DNA from: Chaetoceros tenuissimus
Lineage: Eukaryota; Bacillariophyta; Thalassiosirophyceae; Chaetocerotales; Chaetocerotaceae
Length of the DNA: 64,000 bases
Direction: 5' to 3'
NCBI GenBank assembly: GCA_021927905.1
Contig: BLLK01000045.1
Location: 62,001 to 126,000, forward strand
Made by a program: the position numbers and the translations under genes. Shown in pieces: positions 1-9,496 of the stretch; within the stretch, counting starts at the first letter, position 1, and each line of letters starts with the position of its first letter. Below the pieces are notes generated by a model that did no database searches, was not told where the DNA came from, and worked only from the letters and a program-made list of their open reading frames with translations.

Positions 1-783
1 AACATCATGGTCAACATGATCCAATTTCTTTCTCTATCGAGCTACCTTGGATCGAGCACGGCCGCATAACTTCAAAAGAAATAAAAAGCAAGTCCATAAT
101 GCATTCAGGCAAGGAATATGTTTTCATGTTCCTTAAAACATATTCCTTGCCACGAAATGCTTTCTTTTTAAGTTATTGATGTTACAAATATTGTGCATTC
201 AGTGATAAGGATTTTCTCGTAATTGAATGCATATTTATCCATCTGTTTACGGTATAACTGCGAATCAGTAACCCAAAAATATTAATTCTTTACTCCATCC
301 CAAATTGTTCAATTTCTCAAACCACATTCGACAAAACTTTTGTAAAAGTGAGACGGTGTTCCAAATTGCTTGGAGCAATAACGTTCAACCAATGGATTCG
401 ATATCCCCTCGTAATAAATTTATAAAGAATATTGACTACATTCTTTGAAATTGATGCGCGTTAAAAAAGTAAAGGTTGATTTTCATTACATTTTTACATG
501 TTGCATTCTTTGAGTGAGGCATACTCGGAGAGCATCAAATGAAAAGAAACTTCCGCCAATTTCAATTTATGGCTAATTTAATGGATGCATTGGATATGAG
601 TCGTGTATATATTTCAAACAGTCCGGGTGCGAAAAAAGGCCAAGCACAAGACACAAGAACAACACTGAACACATAAATCTTGGAGCAAGTATTTGAAGAC
701 TCCATAAAGCTTTTGTGTGGCCAAAGAGCGGTTTCTACTATTCACAAAGCAAAGCGTAGTGAGCAAGACACGAAAGTCGAGAC
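1..783. other. Left-edge non-coding stretch
   Basis: No open frame with coding character was found. Besides the foldback at 66-176 it holds a motif at about 471-520 that recurs in diverged form at about 2323-2365 beyond the MYND gene. The last 300 bases presumably contain the promoter of the MYND gene. Confidence 0.5.
66..176. repeat. Foldback (inverted-repeat) element
   Basis: The core is a perfect 17-bp inverted repeat, 108-124 against 135-151, around a 10-base loop. Outside it the arms stay related: 66-81 is the reverse complement of 161-176 with one mismatch, and GCATT/AAATGC blocks pair in between with small bulges. The whole can fold as one imperfect hairpin of about 110 bases. It carries no coding sequence. 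It could be a MITE-like foldback remnant or a structured 3' end of a gene lying left of the window. The pairing is seen directly; the origin is open. Confidence 0.7.
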
Positions 784-2015
784 ATGGGCAAGAAAGGAAA
801 GAAGAGTAAGCGTGCTGCTGCTGGAAAGAATGTGGATGCAACTGCGAGTAAGTATCACGCTCATGAACATGTCATCATAAGAAAAAATGTGCCAGAAATC
901 TCATTCATATCTTTGCTTCTATAAAAGTATTCTTACAGAATATAAACAGTAGAGTTGATAAATTTTCGGATGAAGCAGAAGCCATGTTTTCGGATGGGTT
1001 TTACGAAGAATCTATTGAGAAGTTGAATGATTGTATTCAGATCTTTGAATCACACAATGCTGCAATTGCGAGACATGGAGATAAACATATGAAGAGAGTA
1101 TTTGTATGCAAACAAATCATTTTCAGTAGAATTATCCTTACTGAATTTAGTCGTTGCAACTACGGGACCGTCATTGAGATTTACAACTCCATGCGTGAGC
1201 GTAAAGAATTCGAGCAGCTCCCACCATGGTTTCAATGGGATATGGACATCTATCATGAGCTTGCACGTATCAAACTAGGAGATCCTTGTCAACTTTCTCC
1301 ACTTGTCCCAACAATCATTCATATTCTTCATGAAGCCACGCTATCTGACGAAGCTAAGCAAGATCTCCCTTCCGTTGAAATTCTAGCTGCTATAGATATT
1401 TTGAGGAGTGCAAAGGATTTTGATAATGCAATTGTACTTGGAAAAAAGTTGCTAGATCTCAAAAATGATAAAGCAAGTTTGTCCTTAACCATAACATTTC
1501 TTGAGCAGTACAAAGCGGGAAAAGAACGAAAATCGAATGCTCATTTTCCTCTTTTCAGTGATATTCTAAAAGGTCTTCCTGAATGTGGAATTCCTGAATG
1601 TGGAATTCCTGAATGTATGTTACTTGCTCAGTTGCATTACATACTACGTCATCAAACATCACAATCTATTTACTACACAGAGATGTATCTCAGAAGAATG
1701 TTTGAGACTGGTCTTGATTTTTGCAACACCTGTTCATGCGCACACACGTCAGAAGTCCAGTTTGTATGCAGCGGGTGTCGCTCAGTATGCTACTGCAGTC
1801 GTGCACATCAGCGCTTGACTTGGATGAAAGATGCTGTCCAAGGTATGCGCATTGGACATAAGATTCTGTGTCCGTTGATGAAAATTTATAGAAAGTGGAG
1901 AAATGCAACTGACAACAATGAAGAAAAGGCATCAAGATTGAGAGTCAAATTTGAAGAAGCATGTTTGCGTTTCCTTTCTCATGGACTGCGTCTGAAGGAC
2001 AAGTGTTTTGAGTGA
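784..2015 (+). CDS. MYND-type zinc finger protein
   Basis: Two exons give 374 aa: 784-847 and 955-2015, with an intron starting GTAAGT. The start codes a lysine-rich MGKKGKKSKR leader. The better-looking acceptor at 938 would bring an immediate stop in that frame, so the acceptor at 954 is preferred; this choice is an inference. The C-terminal part holds a cysteine/histidine cluster (CNTC, CSGC, CYC, then H and C) spaced like a MYND finger, a protein-interaction domain often found in chromatin or signalling proteins. The middle is helical and TPR-like in feel, without clear repeats. A 15-bp unit at 1578-1616 is repeated 2.6 times and codes PECGI-PECGI-PEC. Function beyond protein binding cannot be told. 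Confidence 0.75.
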
Positions 2016-2722
2016 TAATTTTATTTGTGGTTTTATGTTCAAGTACGTCAGTACTACGTGAGTGCAATTATCGGGAAAGGATGGACACAGGCATTGTATG
2101 GAACATTACCTGTATTCTCCATTTTCCCTCTATATGTTGATTTTTATGATGTAGTGAATTTGTACCAAGATTTCACTTGTAAAGATAAAGTATTATATTC
2201 TCCAACCTATTTCATGACTTTTACTTCAAGAAGACCAGATTGAATCATAGAGAATGAGAAAGTAGTACAGATTTTTCATCGGCGAATATATATTATATGA
2301 AAAAACAATTTACTTATAAAGGCAAACGTTGATTTTCTTCACGCGTTGCATTCTCTGAGCGAGTTGTAGTTGCTATTTATATGGCAGCACATAACATTTG
2401 TTTGATCTAAGTTTCGACATTCCCGCCGTCAAGTTGAGCGAGTCATGTACATAGCGTTGATGTTTAATCCCAAAGGATTTGTCACAACTTGAAAATGCAG
2501 ACGTATTATATATAAGTAACATAGATTTCCCCAAAACCATCATAAAGATAGATACAGAAAATTTCATGTGTTTCTATTGCTCGCAAAACTTCCAAGTTGT
2601 CGTGTCGAATATACTTGTTGTTGTCAGTATTTGTAATTACTTGTACGAAGTCATGACAAACACAGCACTTGTATCTTCAATGAATCATTCATATCTCGCA
2701 TCACTTCTATCCATCTCAATTT
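2016..2722. other. Intergenic stretch between MYND gene and lipase
   Basis: Short open frames occur at 2025-2243 and 2479-2802, but both lack recognisable motifs and the second runs into the lipase gene on the other strand. A diverged copy of the motif upstream of the MYND gene lies at about 2323-2365. Nothing else is supported. Confidence 0.4.
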
Positions 2723-4661
2723 CTAACGGAACTTATCTAAAACTCTCGAAAGTAGAACCTCATATCTATGTGGAATGTGCAGAGACAAATCAAACATTCT
2801 AGGATGAATACGCAACATGCGAAACAATTTTGCTTGGTTGATCTCTGTGAGTGAAACTTCTTCGACGTCGCCAAGTAAGTTTCCTTTCATGTATAGAACA
2901 CGGCCTGGTGGGAAGAATTTTTCTCTCGTCATCTTTTTTTCTAGCTCTGAAAGTTTCTGAACACACCATTTCAGATCATCCTTATCTAATTCATCTATAT
3001 CAAGTGCGGTTCTATTTAAAATAGATTCTCGTAGAGCTTTATCTTCACAAACTTTTGATAGCACGATGGATGCATCTGCTAAATGGCCTAAACTTAGACA
3101 GGAAAATGGATCTCCTTCCCCAACTACTGAGATAATCGAATCGCTTTTGTATGGGTAAGCATTTACTGGTCCAACACAGGGACAACCAAAAGCATAAACT
3201 TGCAGGCCTGGGAAAGTATCTTTCCAAATGCTTCCGAGAATTGCAGCAACTCCGCCACCAAGTGAATGTCCTACAATAACCAAATCATAATCTTCACGTG
3301 CCGAAAGTTCAGTAGCTATTATTTTCCTAGTTGCCTTGGCCACACCCCTCGAAGATTGTAGCATTCCTTGGTGCGCACTTGATTCGTATTTCGACCTAAA
3401 AGTCTTGCGCAATATATCTGATGTTATGGATGTTTGATTGAGCATACCTTGCATTTCTTCTTCATGTGTTAAAAACTCTTCTTTTATTGCACACAAATCC
3501 GTCAATACATCTTTTGCACTCAGAGTTCCTCTTATTGTCAAGACTATTTTCTTTCTATTCTCATCTCTTACAATGAAATATGCAGGGAGATGCGTTTTAC
3601 TTTTCCAACTTTCAGATAGAATATGCTGTTTTTCAATACCAATCTTCTTCTTCAGCATGGCTTTATCTCCTAAATGAAGCTTTCCTGAAAGTAGTCCGAA
3701 CTTCCAACCATAAGCACAGTGTGCATAAATTGAGTAATGAGCTAAATCTGCCAACAAAGATTTTTCGTATATTTCTTCATCATTATTTAAGTCGTCGTTG
3801 TTCTTGATACCCAATGCAGCTGAAAGGAGATCTATGCTACTAATATACTCCTCATCGTCATCATCATTCATTATATTATTTTCTGTCGCGTACATTGCTG
3901 CTCTTTGAAGGCGCGACAAAGCAAGTATTGCTGCAACTAATTCTTTTGCAGAATAGAGGGAAAATATATCAACAACCCCATGATCTGGAAAATCGTTAAT
4001 GATTTTTCTAATAGTCTTCACAGCTGTTGCCGATTCCTTTGACAGCAATCTATCTGCAATCTTTCGGGAGGGTGAGAAAAGACGTAGGAAAAAGCATCCA
4101 AAAATATTTCCTCGATAAACCAACCTCGTTGAAAATGGCAAATTCATTTGTTGCTATGATGGTACCAAAAGCCTGTGCACTGACTAAACCACCACTATAA
4201 ATGCATAAAGTACATGCAGCTCTATCAATCCAAGTATCAAGAATAGAATGATTTCCAATCGAACCACCTCTCGGTATGAGATTTATCTTATCACGTTTGC
4301 ACAGTTTCAACGAGGTGGAATATCGCACAGAATATGTACTAACCATTTGCTGCAAGTCACCCGTCCGTTCTTTTACTTCGGATAGAAGCAACGATATCGA
4401 CTTCTTGTCTCTATCTACACCGACTGGAACATTATCTTCACCCTCATCACTTTTAGTTTCAATGGGAACTATTTTCTTGAGAGATATGACATCAGGTATC
4501 GAGTTTGTAAAATATGAACTTTTCTCCTTGATCTTGCTCCCTAATCTCCTAAACCTTGTCGACCTGAAAATATTGGGATTCTTTGAAGATATGGCCGTCA
4601 CTGAGAAAGAGAGTAGTAGAGTCATGAAGATAAGTGTTCTCTTCCCCATGATTACCGCCAT
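2723..4661 (-). CDS. Class 3 lipase, diacylglycerol lipase-like
   Basis: Two exons, 4661-4125 and 4060-2723, joined across a 64-nt GT-AG intron in phase 0, give 624 aa. The first 25 residues look like a signal peptide or membrane anchor (hydrophobic LIFMTLLLSFSVTA). The nucleophile elbow GHSLGGG lies near residue 445, the likely catalytic Asp in GEGDPF near 495 and the likely His in IPHRYE near 611. The FGCP stretch followed by GEGDPFSCLSLGHL resembles sn-1 diacylglycerol lipases. It should cleave acyl esters of glycerolipids at a membrane or in the secretory or plastid route. The N-terminal 200 residues are unlike the family core and may be regulatory. Substrate is inferred from the family. 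Confidence 0.85.
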
Positions 4662-5103
4662 CCGCTCAAAGATATCTTAGTCATCAATTTTTAAAGAAAT
4701 ACTTCTAGCTAGATCTAATATGTATAACGTCTAGAGAAGAGAGCTTGATGGTGGATACAAGTTGTTCAGAGTATATTATTCATAATGTACTACCGGTAGC
4801 TCCACAAGAGCATTCAACATCATCTCTTCTGCATCATAATAAATATACTAGTAGTACGTCATAGACATTGAATTTAAAAATTGACAGTCTAAAATGATTC
4901 ACGTCATTGTTCATAATTACGCACATCATTACAACATCAGTATGATAGGTGCCTATCATATGGTACGGTATCACAATGATCAAATAAGATATCATAACAA
5001 GTATTTACTAACCAAGTTACCTTACCTTAAATCAATAGGCATTCTTAACATTATCCAGTGCAACAAATCTATAATATCATCAAATACAAATTTCAGCTGA
5101 AGG
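4662..5103. promoter_or_regulatory. Divergent promoter region, lipase and peroxidase
   Basis: This 442-bp gap separates two divergent genes and must hold both promoters. It contains a 20-bp dyad at 4941-4960 (nine-base arms around TG), a CTAGCTAG palindrome at 4705-4712 and an ACGTCA hexamer at 4856-4861. No gene is seen in it. Confidence 0.5.
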
Positions 5104-6081
5104 ATGGTTGCTATTACAAGAGGCTCTGCCATTCAAATACTTCTTGCATCTGCAACAACAAACTTACCGATCGATAAAGATACGAACGTGAAAAATGAAT
5201 ACAGTAGATATTCGCCTGCTTCCAAATTTGTCAGAAAAGAAGTGCAGAGGATAATTGAAAAGGGAGACCCGACTCTTTCAGGACCGATCTTGAGATTGGC
5301 TTTTCACGACGCAACTGTACGAAGTATATCTGATAGTCCTTGGATAGGTGGTGCTGATGGTTCTATTCGATATGAATTGGATTGGTCCGAGAACCGAGGA
5401 CTATCAAAACCGCTGAAAGTTATTGAAGAGATTTACGAATTGCAAAATTCCATTTTCCAAGACGATGAATATGCATTGTCATTTGCAGATACGTTAGCTT
5501 TGTCGGGTGCGGCTTCTGTAGAGGCGGCAAAAGGTCCAAAGATTCCGATAAAATTGGGTAGACGAGATGTTGATGTAGCAGATTCGCGATTTTTAGACAA
5601 GTCTATAGAAAGTGAGTCAGATAGATCAACATTGACTACGAGTCTACCTTCCGCTGCATTAGACTCTCTTGGATTACGAAATTATTTTGGTAGACTGGGT
5701 TTATCTGAAAGCGAATTCGTAGCTTTGTCAGGTGCACACGATTTAGGCAGACATGTTACTTTAACTGACATGCCAAGGTCATGTTTGAGAAATCTAACAA
5801 GAGTCTGTTTGGAGAATGCACCCGTGTTAGCCCCTTTCATTGCAAAGAATCCAGATACTTTCTCAAATACATATTTCGAAACCTTATTGCGATGGAACAA
5901 ACGAGAATTAGAAAGAGGAGAGGCAGCTTTTATCCCAACTGATGTTGCAATGGTTGTGGACGATGGGTTGAAGCAATATGTTGAACAGTTTGCAAGTGAC
6001 GAGATACTTTTCTTTCGAGAATTCAAGAATGCCTATCAGAAGGTGTTTGAAACAACAGCAACAACGGTATGGAGATACTAA
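5104..6081 (+). CDS. Class I heme peroxidase (ascorbate peroxidase-like)
   Basis: Single exon, 325 aa; an in-frame stop lies just before the ATG. The distal heme site LRLAFHDA gives Arg64 and His68; the proximal histidine sits in LSGAHDLGRH near residue 212. The C-terminal half with NTYFETLL and IPTDVAMVVDD resembles ascorbate peroxidase and cytochrome c peroxidase, where the matching text is a TDxxLxxD block. The distal aromatic residue is Phe rather than the Trp usual in class I. It probably detoxifies hydrogen peroxide; the electron donor is not known. The first 25 residues are mildly hydrophobic, without a clear signal peptide, and a missed upstream exon is possible. Phe for Trp and a shortened proximal region mean the substrate could differ from ascorbate. 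Confidence 0.85.
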   Translation: MVAITRGSAIQILLASATTNLPIDKDTNVKNEYSRYSPASKFVRKEVQRIIEKGDPTLSGPILRLAFHDATVRSISDSPWIGGADGSIRYELDWSENRGLSKPLKVIEEIYELQNSIFQDDEYALSFADTLALSGAASVEAAKGPKIPIKLGRRDVDVADSRFLDKSIESESDRSTLTTSLPSAALDSLGLRNYFGRLGLSESEFVALSGAHDLGRHVTLTDMPRSCLRNLTRVCLENAPVLAPFIAKNPDTFSNTYFETLLRWNKRELERGEAAFIPTDVAMVVDDGLKQYVEQFASDEILFFREFKNAYQKVFETTATTVWRY

Positions 6082-6138
6082 CTTCAATATTAAGTGAATG
6101 AAATTGACTCCCCTAATTGCTACATATTTACAAAATTA

Positions 6139-7725
6139 TTATATACTCCAGACAGATTTCCCCATTTCTTCTGCAACATCTTCCTCAAATTCGTTCTTAT
6201 TTCCAAATCCAAGAATCATACCCTCCTTTCCACCAGTAAACAATCGCCCATAATTGTCTTGGGCCACAACAGCTGTGACACCATCAAGGTGTCCAGCCAA
6301 GCACTTGTCCGGTTTTCCACCAGCTCCATGGACTGCATAACCCAAGAGATTACGATTTCTTCCTCCTATGAACACAGATGCAGATCTTCTCCCATATGGC
6401 TGTGTGATGGTCATAGGCACATTTCTCTGTGTTCTATCGATCACTCGAGGATTTGACATTGATGGTCCAAGATACCGTGTCGGTTGTAAGGAACCAAAAC
6501 CTTTGCCAGATTGTACATCCCACAACTTCATACCATCAGCATTGCTCACAGACACAATATGATTGCCATCAGGAGTATATTTGAAATTACAAACAGGACC
6601 CGCATGAGATTGCACAAATGAAGAATTTTCGACTTGCGAATAGTCACTTGGGGCATAGCTTTTCCTACTTGTTTTCTTCCTTTTTATTCTTGTCTGTTGA
6701 ATATTGTATCCATCTTCGTCTTCATTATTATCTCTAAATGATCTAAAGTATACCTCTTGCTCCATTCGATTTTCACGGTCCAAAGTAGCGATGCATGCGC
6801 CAGATCCTGATTTGCGGATATCCCATAGTTTGATTGTGTTATCTCTAGATCCACTTGCGAGAATATAATCGTGCATGGGATTCCATTGGACACAGGAAAC
6901 TCCACCATTGCCATGTCCCACCAGGGTATGCGTCATTGAACCAGATCTTATGTCACATAAATAAACTACACGATCATCTACTTGCAACAAGGATCTTGGC
7001 ATTGAGTTGTCATCATCGTATTTCTTGGCCCCATTTCGAACACATCCGATTGCTAGTAACATATGTGCAGAGTTTCTTTGTGGTAGGTCCATACTGGCTA
7101 TAGAACATGGACTTGAGATGTTATTCCTATCGTCTACCAATGTCTTCTTCACACTTGAAACTGGAATGAATGAGTTTGTATCCCAAAGGAGAATATTTCC
7201 TTGAGAATCCGAAGACAAAAACACTCCAGTATCTACCGGATACCATAGCACATTTGTAACTGAAAAGGAATGACCATCAGGTACAAACAAAGGATCCAAA
7301 TGATTATCTTCAGTGCCAAAATTCTTTTGCGATCTAGCAATTGGTCGAAACCGATTTTTCTGTTTCCAAGTTCTTTGCTGGAGATAATTTCTATTCTGTT
7401 TGTCATCATTATCTTCCAAAGTAACCTTTTCTGGCTGCAAATGATGCTCACTACCTAAGATACTAAGATCATATACCGACACTGTACAATCACTTGAACC
7501 ACACAATAGAAAGCGGCTTTCACAGGAGTTGTCAATATCAAGAGATGCGATCTTTTGTGAGTGAGGAGATACTATCTGAGGATATAGATTGAACTGAAGG
7601 CTTTCTCTAGTAAGATATGTTGAGTATGCATCGTAAAAAGAGGATCCATGCAATGGAAACGCAGATCTCTGATACAACTCGGTTATGCAATTCCCTCTCG
7701 ACGAAAAGTACTTCCGTCGCTTCAT
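6139..7725 (-). CDS. ERCC8: WD40 protein CSA/ERCC8 (transcription-coupled repair)
   Basis: Single exon, 528 aa. The order of segments follows human CSA closely: IASLDID, then a CGSSDCTVSVYDL blade, HSFSVTNVLWYPVDTG, a LWDT blade, VYLCDIRSGSMTHTLVGH, YILASGSRDNTIKLWD, SHAGPVCNFKYTPDG and a last blade with AGHLDGVTAVV. CSA is the substrate receptor of a DDB1-CUL4 ubiquitin ligase that acts at RNA polymerase II stalled on DNA lesions, in the nucleus. The protein is longer than the human one (396 aa) owing to acidic and basic inserts between blades (near residues 95-140 and 315-350). It ends soon after the last blade, without the longer acidic tail of animals. It is divergent with PSTK, sharing a 338-bp promoter region. 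Confidence 0.85.
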   Translation of the reverse strand: MKRRKYFSSRGNCITELYQRSAFPLHGSSFYDAYSTYLTRESLQFNLYPQIVSPHSQKIASLDIDNSCESRFLLCGSSDCTVSVYDLSILGSEHHLQPEKVTLEDNDDKQNRNYLQQRTWKQKNRFRPIARSQKNFGTEDNHLDPLFVPDGHSFSVTNVLWYPVDTGVFLSSDSQGNILLWDTNSFIPVSSVKKTLVDDRNNISSPCSIASMDLPQRNSAHMLLAIGCVRNGAKKYDDDNSMPRSLLQVDDRVVYLCDIRSGSMTHTLVGHGNGGVSCVQWNPMHDYILASGSRDNTIKLWDIRKSGSGACIATLDRENRMEQEVYFRSFRDNNEDEDGYNIQQTRIKRKKTSRKSYAPSDYSQVENSSFVQSHAGPVCNFKYTPDGNHIVSVSNADGMKLWDVQSGKGFGSLQPTRYLGPSMSNPRVIDRTQRNVPMTITQPYGRRSASVFIGGRNRNLLGYAVHGAGGKPDKCLAGHLDGVTAVVAQDNYGRLFTGGKEGMILGFGNKNEFEEDVAEEMGKSVWSI

Positions 7726-8063
7726 CTGATACCTCTCTTGGTCTAACAGAGTGGAAAAGAAAGTGGGAAGATACTATCACTAAATAGAAGATACTGATGA
7801 TGGATGTGTGCTCGTTTGAGCGATCTGTTGTTACCCATTCTGTTATTTTTGTTTTTATCTCTCATAACTCGGAGAAATTGATAGGGAGTCGTTTGTATCC
7901 CCTTCCATTGGAAGGGGGACAATCGCCACTTCCACATCTCAAACGTACGTACGTACTTACCCAGTATCGATATTGGATATATCGATATATCTCTTTTTGC
8001 CATTCTCAGAATACACACAGTCAATGCCTCTATTATCCACAATTCTACTTGAAATTGCGTCAT
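7726..8063. promoter_or_regulatory. Divergent promoter region, CSA and PSTK
   Basis: The gap holds GTACGTACGTAC at 7945-7956, 108 bases before the PSTK start codon, followed by ATCGATAT-type AT-rich dyads near 7968-7991. The frame of PSTK stays open upstream to 7797, but that part has no conserved sequence and is taken as leader. Confidence 0.45.
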
Positions 8064-9128
8064 ATGGAGAAGAATATTGAGATATCGGTGCTATGTATGT
8101 GCGGACTGCCAGCAGCTGGGAAGAGCTCTCTGTGCAAATCTCTGTTGAATCATTTTGAAGGTGAAGACACTTTCCATTCGCTTGCTTACATAAATTACGA
8201 TGATTTGACTTTTAATCTGGCGAAAGAGAAAGACAGTATTTCAGAAGAATCTAATGTAGATAGCTCCCCATTCACATATCGATACTTAGATGCGTGGAGA
8301 GAAACGAGAACAAAAGCTCTACTTCAGATGCAAAATGAGTTGTCCATAGAAAAGGATGAATCATATTGTCACTACCTTGAAGATTCAAACAAAGCAAAAC
8401 GCTTCAAAAAGTTAATCATTATGGATGATAATTTTCATTTGAGGTCAATGCGAAGAGATGTTTACAAAATTTGCAGAGACTACATTACTGAATTGGAAAA
8501 TGCTGACGAAAGGAATGTGGCAATAGGATTCACTGTTTTACATGTCAATTCATCTTTGGACAAGGCTCTACAGAATAATGAGAAACGATTAGGTATAAAG
8601 TCATACATTCCAAAAGAAACAATACGAAAAATGTTTGAAACTTTGGAACCTCCCGATGGTGACAAGGCACACTTTGAAAGGTGTTTTGTTGATACCTCCA
8701 CTATTCTAGACTTTGATAGTCATGTTCTAGGTTCATCATTTTTACAAGAACTAAACTCCTCTTTGATCATGTCTATAAAAGAATACTCTGTTCAACCTTT
8801 ACCTCCAGAAAAGACATCGACAGAGATTGAGAAGGAGAGACTTGAAACATTGAAAAATACAATGCATCAAGTTGACTTGACTCTACGGGCACTAGTCGGA
8901 GCCACATGTAAAATACATAGACAGCTAGGAAAGGTTGCAAATAATGCGAAGAAGGAAATATTCAATGAGTTTAAGCAATACCAAACGATGCGTGAGAAAA
9001 TGAACGATTATGGGAAAGCTTTTGTAATGGAAAGATTTGAGCAGACAATACAAATGCACAGTGAAATTGAAAATTTCTGTATGGAAGACCTTCATGTTTC
9101 CTTGGAGGAAGCAATCAATCGTTTGTAA
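8064..9128 (+). CDS. PSTK: L-seryl-tRNA(Sec) kinase
   Basis: Single exon; 354 aa from the ATG at 8064, chosen because the P-loop lies 14 residues on, as in the family; the frame remains open to 7797. The Walker A text is CGLPAAGKSS. The family signature MDDNFHLRSMRRDVYKICRDY near residue 120 matches the DDNFYYQSMRYEVY block of animal and archaeal PSTK, followed by an RxGxxxxIPxETIxxM segment and EPPDGDKAHFE. PSTK phosphorylates Ser on tRNA(Sec), the step before SepSecS makes selenocysteinyl-tRNA. Its presence implies a selenoprotein-making host, as known for diatoms. The C-terminal 100 residues are helical and charged and may bind tRNA. Confidence 0.85.
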   Translation: MEKNIEISVLCMCGLPAAGKSSLCKSLLNHFEGEDTFHSLAYINYDDLTFNLAKEKDSISEESNVDSSPFTYRYLDAWRETRTKALLQMQNELSIEKDESYCHYLEDSNKAKRFKKLIIMDDNFHLRSMRRDVYKICRDYITELENADERNVAIGFTVLHVNSSLDKALQNNEKRLGIKSYIPKETIRKMFETLEPPDGDKAHFERCFVDTSTILDFDSHVLGSSFLQELNSSLIMSIKEYSVQPLPPEKTSTEIEKERLETLKNTMHQVDLTLRALVGATCKIHRQLGKVANNAKKEIFNEFKQYQTMREKMNDYGKAFVMERFEQTIQMHSEIENFCMEDLHVSLEEAINRL

Positions 9129-9496
9129 AGTATGCATGAGACGTTAGATAAGATAATACGTCAAAGTAAAGGTAGAAAAATAATAAAACGTGCAAATTTC
9201 GAATGCAATTTTTCAATCTTAGCTTTGACACGAGATTTACTATTGCCCCTGAATCTTGAATCCGACAATCATACAAATTTAGATTGAATTGATACCAAAA
9301 TAAAGCAGAAAATCTTACCGTGAAAAGCATCCTAATAAAACACACAGAACCAAGTATGTCGAGGATGACGACAGAGATGATTTCACTCTCATCACATCAT
9401 ACTTCTCTATCACGATAGAGAAAAAAGAGAAAGTTGATTGTACCATTTAAGGGCCGAAAGCTATATCGTTGAACACTATCTATACTTACCTGAGCT
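9129..9496. promoter_or_regulatory. Intergenic region upstream of the GH81 gene
   Basis: It holds the 3' end of PSTK and the GH81 promoter. A 20-bp dyad at 9403-9422 (TTCTCTATC-AC-GATAGAGAA) lies 75 bases before the GH81 ATG. No gene is seen. Confidence 0.4.

Noticed and set aside
2479-2802. 107-codon open frame between MYND gene and lipase
   Set aside because: It overlaps the lipase 3' end, has no motif, and its composition matches intergenic DNA.
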